Shown in pieces: positions 1 through 8,674 of a stretch of DNA of 64,000 nucleotides (positions are counted from its first letter, which is position 1; the number at the start of each line of letters is the position of its first letter). The position numbers and the translations under genes were made by a program. The stretch is from Halopiger aswanensis (GTDB taxonomy: Archaea; Halobacteriota; Halobacteria; Halobacteriales; Natrialbaceae). The DNA is taken from contig NZ_RAPO01000004.1 in assembly GCF_003610195.1 (NCBI RefSeq), positions 372,001-436,000 on the forward strand, read 5' to 3'. The notes beneath the pieces were generated by a model, which worked only from the letters and a program-made list of their open reading frames with translations, was not told where the DNA came from and did not search any database.

Positions 1-1059
1 AAGATCGACATTCCCTGGATCAATACGGTCGTCCGCGACCGCATCAATCGGGGTAAGGACCCCGGGTTCGACGATCTGTTGGTCGACGGCTTGGTCCCCG
101 ACGAGGAGGCGAGCGGGACGCCCCTCCGCAAGCGCTTCTTCGGGAACTTCGAGACCGTCGCGAAGCTCGGCAGCGCGACAGCTCCTCTCTCGAACGTCGT
201 CGCCGCCACCGGCGTCGCCCGGAAGGCGATGGAGACGACGCTCGGGATCGACACCAGACGCGACCTGCCGACCTTCGAGCGGACGACGTTGCGCGAATGG
301 GCCATCGATCGGGATACGACCGTCGAGGACCCGGTCCGTCGCGTTGCTCTGTATCCGGACGTCTACACGAACTACGTCCGAACCGAGCGCGGCAAGGCCG
401 CCGTCCGCGTCCTCGAGGCGCTCGGCTGCGAAGTGGTCGTTCCGGACGTCGGTGGCTCCGGACGCGCGCCGCTCTCTCAGGGAATGGTCGCGACGGCGAC
501 GGAGAAAGCAGAGAACGTCGCATCGTCGCTTCTCGCGTACCTCGAGGCCGATTACGACGTCGTCGTCGTCGAGCCGAGCGACCTGGCGATGTTCCGCCGC
601 GAGTACGAGAAGTTACTCCCCGCCGAGCAGCAGGAACGGCTCGCCGACGGGAGTTACGAAATTCTCGAGTTCGTCTACGGACTGCTGGAAAACGGTGCGA
701 ACCCCGACGCTCTGACAGCAGGTGACGGCGAGGGGGTCGCATACCATAGCCACTGTCAGCAGCGAACGCTCGGTCTCGAATCGTACACGGAGGCGGTCCT
801 GAAGCGGCTCGGATACGACGTGCTCACCTCGGACGTGGAGTGCTGCGGCATGGCCGGCAGCTTCGGCTACAAGAGCGAGTACTACGAACTCAGTATGGAC
901 GTCGGCGAACACCTCGCCGAACAGTTCGAGGGAGCGGTAGACGAGCGAACGGTCGTCGCCAGCGGAACGTCTTGTACGGAGCAACTCGACGCGCTCCTGT
1001 CGCCGGGAACCCGCCATCCGATCGAACTCCTCGATCCGGTCAATCCGGCTGGGCGGTAA
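1..1059 (+). CDS. FAD/Fe-S (CCG-domain) dehydrogenase, C-terminal part
   Basis: The reading frame is open from the left edge, so this is the C-terminal 352 residues of a longer protein. It matches the Fe-S/CCG half of the large haloarchaeal FAD-plus-FeS oxidoreductases related to D-lactate, glycolate and D-2-hydroxyglutarate dehydrogenases. Visible hallmarks are a YHSHCQQRTLG segment (about residue 249) and a VECCGMAGSFGYK segment (about residue 279), the two cysteine motifs that bind a cluster in GlpC/HdrB-like proteins, plus a final conserved Cys in SGTSCTEQL. The FAD domain would lie outside the window. The likely role is oxidation of a 2-hydroxy acid with electrons passed to the respiratory chain; the substrate is not determinable. 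The next gene is on the same strand after a gap of about 100 nt. Confidence 0.8.
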   Translation, partial: KIDIPWINTVVRDRINRGKDPGFDDLLVDGLVPDEEASGTPLRKRFFGNFETVAKLGSATAPLSNVVAATGVARKAMETTLGIDTRRDLPTFERTTLREWAIDRDTTVEDPVRRVALYPDVYTNYVRTERGKAAVRVLEALGCEVVVPDVGGSGRAPLSQGMVATATEKAENVASSLLAYLEADYDVVVVEPSDLAMFRREYEKLLPAEQQERLADGSYEILEFVYGLLENGANPDALTAGDGEGVAYHSHCQQRTLGLESYTEAVLKRLGYDVLTSDVECCGMAGSFGYKSEYYELSMDVGEHLAEQFEGAVDERTVVASGTSCTEQLDALLSPGTRHPIELLDPVNPAGR

Positions 1060-1161
1060 TCGACAGACCCCTCGTGATTCGCGACCGTGCGGGATCGCTA
1101 CCGCGAATCCGCGCTCGAGCCCGAACTATTTTGTTGCAAGAAGTGGATCCCCGAACGAGAG

Positions 1162-2262
1162 ATGAGCGAGTCAGCAGCGAGTACTGGAACCATCCAGACC
1201 GTCGAGACGGCCCTCTATCGAGTTCCGAACGAACAGACGCTCGAGGATGCGACCCAGTCGTTCGATACGTTGGAGATCGTCGCGCTCACCGCTGAATCCG
1301 ACGACGGCCATCGGGGCCTCGGGTTCACGTACACGATCGGTCGCGGCGGTGCGGCGGTGAAGCGGTTCCTCGACGACGAACTCGTGCCGCTTGTGGAGGG
1401 GCAGCCGATCGCTCCGCGCACCGTTCGGTCATCCCTGCGGGGTGAGACGACGTTCATCGGACGCGAAGGGATCAGCGAGTTCGCCGTTGCCGCGGTTGAC
1501 ATCGCGATTTGGGACCTGCTCGGCAAGCACACCGGCTTGCCGCTGTGCGAACTGCTCGGCGGAACCAGAGAGCCGGTGCCGATGTACGAGACCGACGGCG
1601 GTTGGCTCCAGTACAACGCCGATACCCTCGTCGAAAATGCACGGAAGGTCGCCGACCGCGGGTTTGCCGGGATGAAGATGAAGGTCGGCTCGGCGATCGA
1701 CCGAGACGTCGAGCGGGTCCGTGCGGTCCGAGAGACGCTTCCCGAGGAACTGGATCTCATGCTCGACGGCAACTGCTCGTACACCGTCCCGGAAGCACGC
1801 CAGTTGGCGAACCGACTCGATGACACCGCGATCACCTGGTTCGAAGAACCGCTCCCCAAGGGCGATTACGCTTCGTACGCTGATCTCCGCCGTCGCGTTG
1901 ATGTGCCGATCGCCACGGGAGAAAACTTCTACAACGAGACGCAGTTCCGGCAGGTAATCGACCGCAATGCAGTCGACTATTTGCAGCCGGACGTCTGCCG
2001 TGTCGGCGGTATCACGCCGTGGATGACCGTCGCAGAGCAAGCGGTTGCGAACGGACTCTCCGTGTCGCCCCACTACATCGAACCGATCCACGCACACCTC
2101 GCCTGCGCGTGCGATACTGTTCCGGTCATCGAACACCACTCGACCGTTCTCGACGAACTTCTCGCGGAACCGGTTGCGGTCGACAACGGTCGGATCACGC
2201 CGCCGGACCGCCCGGGACACGGACTGTCGTTTGCGGACGTAGACCAGTATCGGACCGCGTGA
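1162..2262 (+). CDS. Enolase-superfamily (mandelate racemase/MLE) sugar-acid dehydratase
   Basis: A 366-residue cytoplasmic protein of the MR subgroup. Seen: the Lys-x-Lys base motif in GMKMKVGS (about residue 172), acidic metal ligands in LMLDGNCS (D about 201), WFEEPL (E about 229) and ATGENF (E about 254), and a late His in SPHYIEP (about 304) typical of MR-type enzymes. The N-terminal GFTYTIGRGG segment recalls talarate/galactarate and related aldarate dehydratases. The ATG at 1162 is preferred because residues encoded upstream in the same frame are not family-like. The expected reaction is Mg-dependent syn- or anti-dehydration of an aldonate or aldarate; the exact acid is unassigned. It is one of four divergent enolase-superfamily genes in the window and converges on the UxaA/GarD operon. 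Confidence 0.8.
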   Translation: MSESAASTGTIQTVETALYRVPNEQTLEDATQSFDTLEIVALTAESDDGHRGLGFTYTIGRGGAAVKRFLDDELVPLVEGQPIAPRTVRSSLRGETTFIGREGISEFAVAAVDIAIWDLLGKHTGLPLCELLGGTREPVPMYETDGGWLQYNADTLVENARKVADRGFAGMKMKVGSAIDRDVERVRAVRETLPEELDLMLDGNCSYTVPEARQLANRLDDTAITWFEEPLPKGDYASYADLRRRVDVPIATGENFYNETQFRQVIDRNAVDYLQPDVCRVGGITPWMTVAEQAVANGLSVSPHYIEPIHAHLACACDTVPVIEHHSTVLDELLAEPVAVDNGRITPPDRPGHGLSFADVDQYRTA

Positions 2263-2322
2263 GAGCTGCCGGATAGATCGACGACTCGAGAACCGTACCC
2301 GATCGTATCGAGGGTCCGTCCT

Positions 2323-3474
2323 CTACATCGACGGACCGACGCGGTTTATCGCGAACTTCGTGAGACCGTGTTGTTCTGCCGCCGTCGGTTTCCCGCCGGC
2401 CACCCGATGCAGTTCCGCGAGCAGTTCGTCCGGCGTCGCCGACCGTGCGTCGATATCGATGTCGTCTTCGAGCGCGTCGGCGGTCTCGCCGTCCCCCGTC
2501 ACTTTGCACACGGGAACGACCGGGTGTCCCGTGGGAACGCCTTCGGCGGTGACGTGGATGACGATCGAAGCGCCGGCCGCCGCGAGCGCCGTCGTCGCTT
2601 CTTCGAAACGCGACGGCGAGTCGACGACGACGAGTCCGTCGGTAACCGACGGCCGACAGCCGTAGGGAACGACCTCCGAGACGGTTCCGCTACCCCACGC
2701 GCCCACGACTGACCGGAACGGTAATTCGGTCGCTCGTCGGGCGATTCCCCGGACGTTTCCGGGTTGATCCGCCGTTCGTTCGATCGTGTCGCGGAGCTCG
2801 TCGCCGACCGTGTCGGTCTCGGCGCGATCGGCGGCCGCGTCCGCACTGCTTACGAGTCGCTCCGTCCCAGTTACGAGGACACGAGCGCCCGCCTCGAGCA
2901 GCGTATCGACCGCCTCGCCGACGAGCGGATCCGCGATCTCGCGGGTAGTCGGCGCGAGGTCCGAACTCACGACTCCGACGGTGAGATCGCTGAGCGTGGC
3001 GTCGGTACGGTCAGCCTCCGCCGCGTCGGCGGCGAGTTCGGTCGTCGCCTTCTTCCCCTCCTCGATGCAGGCGTCGGAACCACCCGCATTTTGAATAGCC
3101 GTTTCGCGAACCGGAACGCCGGCGTCGGCGATGCGCTCCGCGAACGGTCCGCTCTGCAGGTGTTCACAGCCGAGACCGACGACGGTTGCGCCGGCTATAT
3201 TCGGATTCTGCGCGAGATTGAGGAGCGTCCGCTCGGTCTGTTCGTGATCGGCGCCGATCTGAGCGCAACCGTGGTCGTGCGGGGTGCTGACGGCGTTGTC
3301 GGTCGCCTGTGCGATGCGGTCTGCGACGATGTGCGAACAGATGACCGACGGCACGACGAGTATCCGGTTCCGAACGCCGACCTCGGATGTCACCCGACGA
3401 AAGGCCTCAATGGATTCGTCGAGCGGCTCCGTACCGTCGTCGACAGTCCCGGCGTCGGTATCGGGCGCCGACAT
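2323..3474 (-). CDS. UxaA/GarD-family dehydratase large subunit, paralogue 2
   Basis: A 383-residue protein of the altronate/galactarate dehydratase (UxaA/GarD) C-terminal family. It shows the family N-terminus with RNRILVVPSVICSHIV, a CAQIGADHEQ segment (Cys/His near the Fe site), a NAGGSDA patch and a VVDSPS region near the end. It is the third gene of a minus-strand operon; its ATG overlaps the stop of the SAF subunit (ATGA at 3474-3476), so translation is probably coupled. It is clearly diverged from the first large-subunit gene in the operon: VPYGC and the N-rich loops differ, and the AHLMGVDFRGAQPSPGNQ-type loop of paralogue 1 has no equivalent. It may be a second specificity subunit or an inactive partner. 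Confidence 0.75.
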   Translation of the reverse strand: MSAPDTDAGTVDDGTEPLDESIEAFRRVTSEVGVRNRILVVPSVICSHIVADRIAQATDNAVSTPHDHGCAQIGADHEQTERTLLNLAQNPNIAGATVVGLGCEHLQSGPFAERIADAGVPVRETAIQNAGGSDACIEEGKKATTELAADAAEADRTDATLSDLTVGVVSSDLAPTTREIADPLVGEAVDTLLEAGARVLVTGTERLVSSADAAADRAETDTVGDELRDTIERTADQPGNVRGIARRATELPFRSVVGAWGSGTVSEVVPYGCRPSVTDGLVVVDSPSRFEEATTALAAAGASIVIHVTAEGVPTGHPVVPVCKVTGDGETADALEDDIDIDARSATPDELLAELHRVAGGKPTAAEQHGLTKFAINRVGPSM

Positions 3475-3788
3475 CAGACCACCTCCGCATCGGCTTCGAC
3501 GATGTCGCCGCGTCCGCGGGTACTCTCGCAATTGTGAGTATGCACCCATTCACCCGCTTCGACGGGTTCGGTCAGCCGACCGATGCTCTCGCCGTACTTC
3601 ACGACGGTATCTCCGGGTTCGCCCGCGACCAAGGCGATCTTATGCCCGAACGGGACGTCTTCGACGAGTCCGACCGTTCCGCCGTCGTAGGGGATCTCGG
3701 TTCCGGCCTCCAGATCGTCGATAGCCGTAACGACGGTATCGTCGGCGGTCATGTGCAGGGCGAGGTCCCCGAGTACTTCCCCTTTCAT
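3474..3788 (-). CDS. UxaA/GarD-family SAF-domain small subunit
   Basis: A 104-residue stand-alone SAF domain equivalent to the N-terminal domain of bacterial UxaA/GarD. Seen: MTADDTVVTAIDDL, PYDGGTVGLVEDVPFGHKIAL and the closing WVHTHNCES. The His-Asn/His-x-Asn ending is the family signature that contributes to the active site. In bacteria this domain is usually fused to the large domain; archaea and SuyAB-type sulfolyases keep it separate. Here it sits between two different large subunits, with 4-nt ATGA overlaps on both sides (3474-3476 and 3785-3788), so all three should be co-translated and form one hetero-oligomeric dehydratase. Confidence 0.8.
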   Translation of the reverse strand: MKGEVLGDLALHMTADDTVVTAIDDLEAGTEIPYDGGTVGLVEDVPFGHKIALVAGEPGDTVVKYGESIGRLTEPVEAGEWVHTHNCESTRGRGDIVEADAEVV

Positions 3789-4972
3789 GCTTCCCCCTCC
3801 AGATCCGCCAGTTCGTTCGGTTGGAGCTCGTTGATAGCGAATTCTTCGAGACGGCGCACCTCCGCGGCGGTCCGCTCCCCGCTTGCGACCGAACGTACTG
3901 TCTCGTAGATGCGTTTGCCGACTGAGCCGATCGACTCGCCTTCGATAACCGTGCTCGCGTCGACGTCCATATTGTTCGCGAGTCGATCTGCCGTCTTCGG
4001 GTTACCGGTCACCTTGATCACCGGCGCAATCGGGTTGCCGGTCGTTGAGCCCCGGCCGGTGGTGAACGCGATCACCTGCGCACCGCCAGCAACCTTCCCG
4101 ACGACGCTTTCGACATCGTAGCCGGGTGTGTCCATCAATACTAACCCGCCGCCAACGGGTAACTGCTCGGCGTAGTCGACAATTCCGCGGACGGGTGTCG
4201 TCCCACCTTTCGAAATGGCGCCCAGGCTTTTCTCCTCGATAGTCGTGAGTCCCCCCTCCTGATTTCCGGGCGAGGGCTGGGCTCCCCGAAAGTCGACACC
4301 CATCAAATGGGCATTCGCCTCCCTTCGGTCGACCCGGTCTAACAACTTCTCGCGAATGTCTTCGTTCACGCATCGGTCGGCGAGGATGTGCTCAGCACCG
4401 ATGAACTCCGGCGTCTCAGAGAACGTGGCCGTCCCGCCGTCCTCCACGAGCAGATCGCAAGCTGCGCCGACCGCTGGATTTGCGGCAATACCGCTGGTCG
4501 CGTCCGAACCGCCGCACTCGACGCCGAACCGAAGTTCGCTCACATCACACTCAATGCGGCGTTGATCCGTAATCTCGTCCCAGAGCTCCCTCGCACAGTC
4601 TGTGCCCGTCTCAAGGGCGGCCGTCGTTCCGCCGACATCTCGTATCGAGAGGGTCTCGACGGTGCGTTCCATCGCGGCGATTTCGTCGGCGATGTCATCT
4701 GCAGCGATCGATTCCGTTCCGAGTTCGACGACGAGCGCCGCACCAACATTCGGATTTTGTCCGATGCCGCTGAGGGTCCGCTCGATCTGTTCGCGCGCCT
4801 GTTTCGGCGGATCGGCGCCCATCTGGTGAGGGGTCGCCCGAACGTTCTCGCCCGCTCGAGAGGCTATTTCGTCAGCAACCGGCGATGCACCTACCGATAT
4901 CGGTAGGACTGCCACGAAGTTCCGCACGCCCGCTGGTCCAACCGGGCGTTCATATCCTTTGAACGTCTCCAT
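3785..4972 (-). CDS. UxaA/GarD-family dehydratase large subunit, paralogue 1 (altronate/galactarate dehydratase)
   Basis: A 395-residue large subunit, first gene of the minus-strand operon. Family features include HQMGADPPKQ near residue 50, GVECGGSDATSG near residue 160 (the Cys-containing motif typical of active UxaA/GarD), VDFRGAQPSPGN, and DTPGYDVESVVGKVAGGAQ followed by TTGRGSTTGNPIAPVIKVTGNP, the highly conserved C-terminal block. The start at 4972 is chosen because a TATA-like TTTTATC lies about 27 nt upstream (near 5000); an in-frame ATG at 4987 is possible. The likely reaction is Fe(II)-dependent dehydration of D-altronate to 2-keto-3-deoxygluconate or of galactarate to 5-keto-4-deoxyglucarate. 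The latter would suit the Udh/KdgD route found downstream. Confidence 0.82.
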   Translation of the reverse strand: METFKGYERPVGPAGVRNFVAVLPISVGASPVADEIASRAGENVRATPHQMGADPPKQAREQIERTLSGIGQNPNVGAALVVELGTESIAADDIADEIAAMERTVETLSIRDVGGTTAALETGTDCARELWDEITDQRRIECDVSELRFGVECGGSDATSGIAANPAVGAACDLLVEDGGTATFSETPEFIGAEHILADRCVNEDIREKLLDRVDRREANAHLMGVDFRGAQPSPGNQEGGLTTIEEKSLGAISKGGTTPVRGIVDYAEQLPVGGGLVLMDTPGYDVESVVGKVAGGAQVIAFTTGRGSTTGNPIAPVIKVTGNPKTADRLANNMDVDASTVIEGESIGSVGKRIYETVRSVASGERTAAEVRRLEEFAINELQPNELADLEGEA

Positions 4973-6063
4973 GGAAGATATTCTCACTCCCGCTCGATAA
5001 AAGATTTCTGCCGTGGCTGTTAGTCCCGTTTACTTTCTCGCAATAGACTGGCCGGTGATGCTCGGGTCCCTGATTCCGCTCTCGACGGCGGTGTGTTACT
5101 TCAACGGCTGGGAACAAAGTCAACGCTTGTGTTGGCGGCGTTTCGTCCAGAAATGATGAACGTAGTCAACCAAGGCTTCACATTCAGCTTAATTGGTCCA
5201 AGATGAAGTGATCCCTTCGTTGTGGACTCGAGCAGGCGCTAGAGAGCTCGGTCTCTATCCGCGTAATTATCGGAATTGAACCGCGTTATTTGTTAACAAC
5301 CACTTGGTAGTATGGTAGTTAAGATGCACATTTTATTTGGTGTCATACAGTGGGAACAAAGGCTGGTTCTGTACAGATATCCGTCTCTAGGTTGGTTTTA
5401 GTTAAGGATCGATATCGAAGTCGTTGATATTGATTCGTCAATCGTCCAGCTATATCGGACACTGCTTATAATTGCGTTCTAAACGCTAGTGGGCGTGGAT
5501 ACGGGCAGCTGATGGGCGACTATATCACCGTGGTAGTTTTGAGCGGTTTGACGAAGTACGGGCCTTGTACTAACGCTCTTGTATTCGCATCGCTTCCTTT
5601 CCGAATCCGTTGGTCCTATTCGACTAGTGAAGCTAATCCATTATCATTGTACGGGGGTCTGAATACGGGTTGGGTCGCTCCACACGATCACCTACGGAGT
5701 GTCGTTGGAGTATAATTACAAACGTACTATTGTATAAATTGGCTCCTCTTCAGTAGAACCTTCCGTTCTCTTCTTGACCGATACCTCTGATTGAATGCCC
5801 TCTCTTTGTCCCCTCTGATATCTGTTTATTCGACGTGTACATGACATATTATTGTCTCTATCGGATTGGTTTCGTCTCCCTATTTCAACCGCATGAGGGT
5901 AGAAGAAAAATATGATATTTGTGTTATATATCGACCATAGCCCCATACGGAACTAAACGCCGACAGACTGAATGTCGGTGGCTCATCTGCCGTCCACGTC
6001 ACATGGATAATCGTACCCCAATGTTACAAAAGACTGATTAGTTAGTACGCCAGTGATGCGGGC
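4973..6063. other. 1.1-kb intergenic gap with an AT-rich island
   Basis: This divergent gap lies between the UxaA/GarD operon and the TrmB gene. From about 5260 to 5960 the base composition is much lower in GC than the flanking genes. No open frame in it has the acidic composition of its neighbours, so no gene is called. It holds a 10-bp palindrome TTGTTAACAA (5290-5299), two GGGAACAAAG strings (5110 and 5352) that match one half of the GTTCCC palindrome, one copy of the 20-bp TTAC/GTAA motif (5716-5735) and a degenerate copy overlapping the TrmB promoter (6024-6043). Confidence 0.6.
5716..5735. promoter_or_regulatory. TTAC/GTAA 20-bp pseudo-palindrome, copy 1
   Basis: The site reads TTAC-AAA-CGTACT-ATT-GTAT. 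On the other strand it becomes ATAC-AAT-AGTACG-TTT-GTAA and aligns with four other intergenic sites in the window. It lies about 330 nt upstream of the TrmB-family gene and about 745 nt upstream of the UxaA/GarD operon. Confidence 0.5.
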
Positions 6064-7200
6064 ATGGACAGGGATCCGCTGCGAGACGCGCTGCAGGACG
6101 CGGGATTGACCGCGTACCAGGCCGACGCCTACATCACGCTTCTCGAGCAGGGGATGATGCCGGCCGTGGAGGTCGCCAAGCAGTGCTCCGTGCCGGTATC
6201 GCAGATCTACGACGTCCTCCGCGCACTCGAGGGTGAGGGGTACGTCGAGACGTTCGATCAGGACAAACTCCACGCCCGACCCAAGGAACCGATCGAGATT
6301 CTCAGCGAACTCCGCTCGCGCGGGAAGCTGATGAACAAGGCCGCGGACGCCATCGAGGATCGGTGGGAGCAACCGGCGATCAGCGAGCACACGGTCAGCG
6401 TCGTCAAACACGAGGAGACGGTCGTCGACCGCGCACGCGATCTGATCCGCGACGCGCAGAGTTTCATCGAACTGTCGGCGACCGTCGACCAGTTCCGGGC
6501 GCTGACGAACGCTCTGCAGGACGCCCGGGATCGCGGCGTCGTGATCCGGGTCGCCGTCTACGGGACGGATCTGGAGGCGCGACTCGAGGACGTCGACCTC
6601 GCGGCGACGGTGTCGGAACTGCGTGCCTGCCGGATTCCGGGGCCGTTTCTCCTCGTCGCGGACCGAACCCGAACGTGTTTCACGCCCAACGACTGGGCGA
6701 ACCGCCCCTTCGGCGTCCTGATCGACGACTACATCCTCTCGTTTATCTTCCACTGGTACTTCCAGACCGGCGTCTGGGAACTCTGGGAGACGGTCTACGA
6801 GGATACCGAGCCGCCTTTCCCCTACATGACCCTAGAGGAGTTCGTCCGCGACGTGGCGCCGCTGTGGCGCGACGGAGCGGATCTCGCGGTGACCATCGAG
6901 GGAACGTGGGTCGAGACGAACGAGCCCTGTCAGATTACGGGTATCGTCACCGATATCGGCTATCCGGGGATCTACCGCTCGGACGACTACCCCTCCTTCG
7001 AGGACGTCGCCGGCTTCCTGCAACTGGAGGTCGCCGCCGACGGCCAACTGTACAGCATCGGCGGCTGGGGGGCCGTCTACGAAGATATCGAGGCGGTCCG
7101 CATCACCCTCGAGGTGATCGAGTTCGAAGACCCCTCGAGCGGGACCGAAATCGACGTCGACGAGGTGCTCGAGGAAGACGCTGAGACGGACGTAGACTGA
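6064..7200 (+). CDS. TrmB-family sugar-sensing transcriptional regulator
   Basis: A 378-residue regulator. Residues 1-75 form a winged helix: LTAYQADAYITLL, then VSQIYDVLRALEGEGYV. This is followed by a linker helix and a phospholipase D-like core (about 110-260) with SFIELSATVDQF and FGVLIDDY, then a C-terminal beta-rich TrmB sugar-binding domain (about 265-350). The length is close to the usual 340-370. A TATA-like GATTAGTTAG lies about 26 nt before the ATG, so the gene is probably leaderless. TrmB proteins control transporter and central carbon genes in response to sugars. This one sits opposite the ABC transporter operon and next to the gap with the TTAC/GTAA motif, making it a candidate regulator of the island. 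The published Halobacterium TrmB site (TACT-N7/8-GAGTA) was not noticed near these genes. Confidence 0.88.
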   Translation: MDRDPLRDALQDAGLTAYQADAYITLLEQGMMPAVEVAKQCSVPVSQIYDVLRALEGEGYVETFDQDKLHARPKEPIEILSELRSRGKLMNKAADAIEDRWEQPAISEHTVSVVKHEETVVDRARDLIRDAQSFIELSATVDQFRALTNALQDARDRGVVIRVAVYGTDLEARLEDVDLAATVSELRACRIPGPFLLVADRTRTCFTPNDWANRPFGVLIDDYILSFIFHWYFQTGVWELWETVYEDTEPPFPYMTLEEFVRDVAPLWRDGADLAVTIEGTWVETNEPCQITGIVTDIGYPGIYRSDDYPSFEDVAGFLQLEVAADGQLYSIGGWGAVYEDIEAVRITLEVIEFEDPSSGTEIDVDEVLEEDAETDVD

Positions 7201-7285
7201 TCGAGCCGTCCGGTCCGGTCGGACTCGTCGAGTCCGACGTCCCGAACCGGTACCAAGAAGTACTCCCACTCGAGTGTGCGTACCA

Positions 7286-7525
7286 ATGGCAGACTCGATT
7301 ACCGAGCGATTCTGGAAGACGATGCGCGAGTACCGCTCCGCGGTCGTGTTGCTACTCGGCCTCGAGGCGGTCCTCCTGATGCTGTTGCTCGCGGCGTTGT
7401 GGCTCCAGCCGTCCGGGTCGGCAACGCGGACCGTTCTCGTCGCCGATTTCGTCCTCGTCGGTACGGGCTTTTTCGGCGCCGTCTACGTCCTGTATCGCTG
7501 TCGGCAGTATCGGCCGGTCGACTGA
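7286..7525 (+). CDS. Small two-helix membrane protein
   Basis: A 79-residue protein with two predicted membrane spans, about residues 17-40 (VVLLLGLEAVLLMLLLAALWL) and 50-68 (VLVADFVLVGTGFFGAVYVLY), and a short polar N-terminus. The ATG at 7286 follows TrmB by 85 nt. It is not recognised beyond being a haloarchaeal-type small membrane protein. Three other small membrane proteins occur in the window, each also near a transporter or catabolic cassette. The function is unknown. Confidence 0.6.
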   Translation: MADSITERFWKTMREYRSAVVLLLGLEAVLLMLLLAALWLQPSGSATRTVLVADFVLVGTGFFGAVYVLYRCRQYRPVD

Positions 7526-7591
7526 ATTTCACCGAGCGTTAGCCGGCAGCACAAACCGCGAACCGCGAGCGAGAAAATCGGGCGTCGATGA

Positions 7592-8674
7592 CTAGTCGTC
7601 CAGCCGAGCGCCCTCGAGCGGTTCGCTGCGCCAGTAGTCGCTGCCGTCCTCGAGGCGGAAACACGAGGCGCGGTGCGTGCGAGCGCCCCCGTCGACCGAG
7701 CGCACGTCCGGCGCCGTCCGCTTGCAGTGGTCGGTCGCGTGCGGACACCGGGTGTGGAACCGACAGCCCGACGGCGGATCGACCGGGTCGGGAATGTCGA
7801 TCTCTCGAACCGGCGGTTCCGTCGCCCCTTCCTCGAGGCTGAGTGACGGTGTCGCCCACTTTAACACCTTCGTGTAGGGGTGTTGTGGGTTCTGCAACAC
7901 CTCCTGTGCCTCGCCGAGTTCGACGAGTTCCCCGAGGTACATCACGCCGAGGCGTCCACCGGCGTGCTCGGCCAGATAGCGGGCGTTCGAGAGGTCGTGC
8001 GAGATGAACAGGAACGAGGTGTCGAACTGCTCCTGCAGGTCGAGCATCAGATCCATCACCTCGACGCGCAGGGAGACGTCCAGCGCCGACACCGCCTCGT
8101 CGGCCAGGATGAGGTCCGGATTCATCAACAGCGCCCGCACGAGGGCGACGCGCTGTTTCTCTCCACCGGAAAGCTGGTGTGGGTACCGCTGGGCGTAGTC
8201 GTGGGGCGGCGCCATGCCGACCCGCTCGAGCATTGCCAGGATCCGCGCCTCGCGGTCCTCCGGCCCGAGGTCGGTCTGGTACTTCTTCAGCGGCTCGGCG
8301 AGCGACGCCTCGACCGTCCGGTGCGGGTTCAGCGACGAGCCGGGGTCCTGGTGGATGATCTGGAGCGACCGCCGGATCTCCTCGTAGGGGATCGACGGAT
8401 TCGAGAAGCGCTTCTTGGCCTCCCAGACGTCCTGACCGCGGTAGCTGACGGTACCGCCGCTCGGTCGCTGGAGGCCGACGGCTGCCTTCCCGAGCGTTGT
8501 CTTGCCGCTGCCGGATTCGCCGACGATCGCGACGACGTCGTTCTCCGGAATCTCGAGGTCGACGCCGTCGACCGCTCGCACGGTCTCCGGGTTCTCGAAG
8601 GGGTTGAGTCCGCCCTCGGTCTCGAAGTGGACGTCGACGCCGTCCATCGAGACGACGGGTTCGTCGGCGCTCAT
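7592..8674 (-). CDS. ABC transporter ATPase, DppF/OppF type
   Basis: A 360-residue ATPase. Walker A GESGSGKTTLGK (about residue 51), Q-loop QIIHQDPGSSLNPH, signature LSGGEKQR, Walker B DLILADEAVSALD, and switch His in FISHDL. The C-terminal oligopeptide-transporter tail contains SGCRFHTRCP, the Cys motif that in DppD/DppF proteins can bind a 4Fe-4S cluster. It is the last gene of the SBP-B-C-D-F operon; its ATG overlaps the stop of the D gene (ATGA, 8671-8674). In Walker B the usual DEP is DEA; the catalytic Glu is kept. Given the setting, the cargo is probably oligosaccharide rather than peptide. Confidence 0.92.
   Translation of the reverse strand: MSADEPVVSMDGVDVHFETEGGLNPFENPETVRAVDGVDLEIPENDVVAIVGESGSGKTTLGKAAVGLQRPSGGTVSYRGQDVWEAKKRFSNPSIPYEEIRRSLQIIHQDPGSSLNPHRTVEASLAEPLKKYQTDLGPEDREARILAMLERVGMAPPHDYAQRYPHQLSGGEKQRVALVRALLMNPDLILADEAVSALDVSLRVEVMDLMLDLQEQFDTSFLFISHDLSNARYLAEHAGGRLGVMYLGELVELGEAQEVLQNPQHPYTKVLKWATPSLSLEEGATEPPVREIDIPDPVDPPSGCRFHTRCPHATDHCKRTAPDVRSVDGGARTHRASCFRLEDGSDYWRSEPLEGARLDD

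Noticed and set aside
5041-5200. Possible transposase C-terminus on the minus strand (a LVDYVHHFWTKRRQHKR-like string)
   Set aside because: It is short, interrupted by stops, and I could not match it with confidence to a known transposase family.
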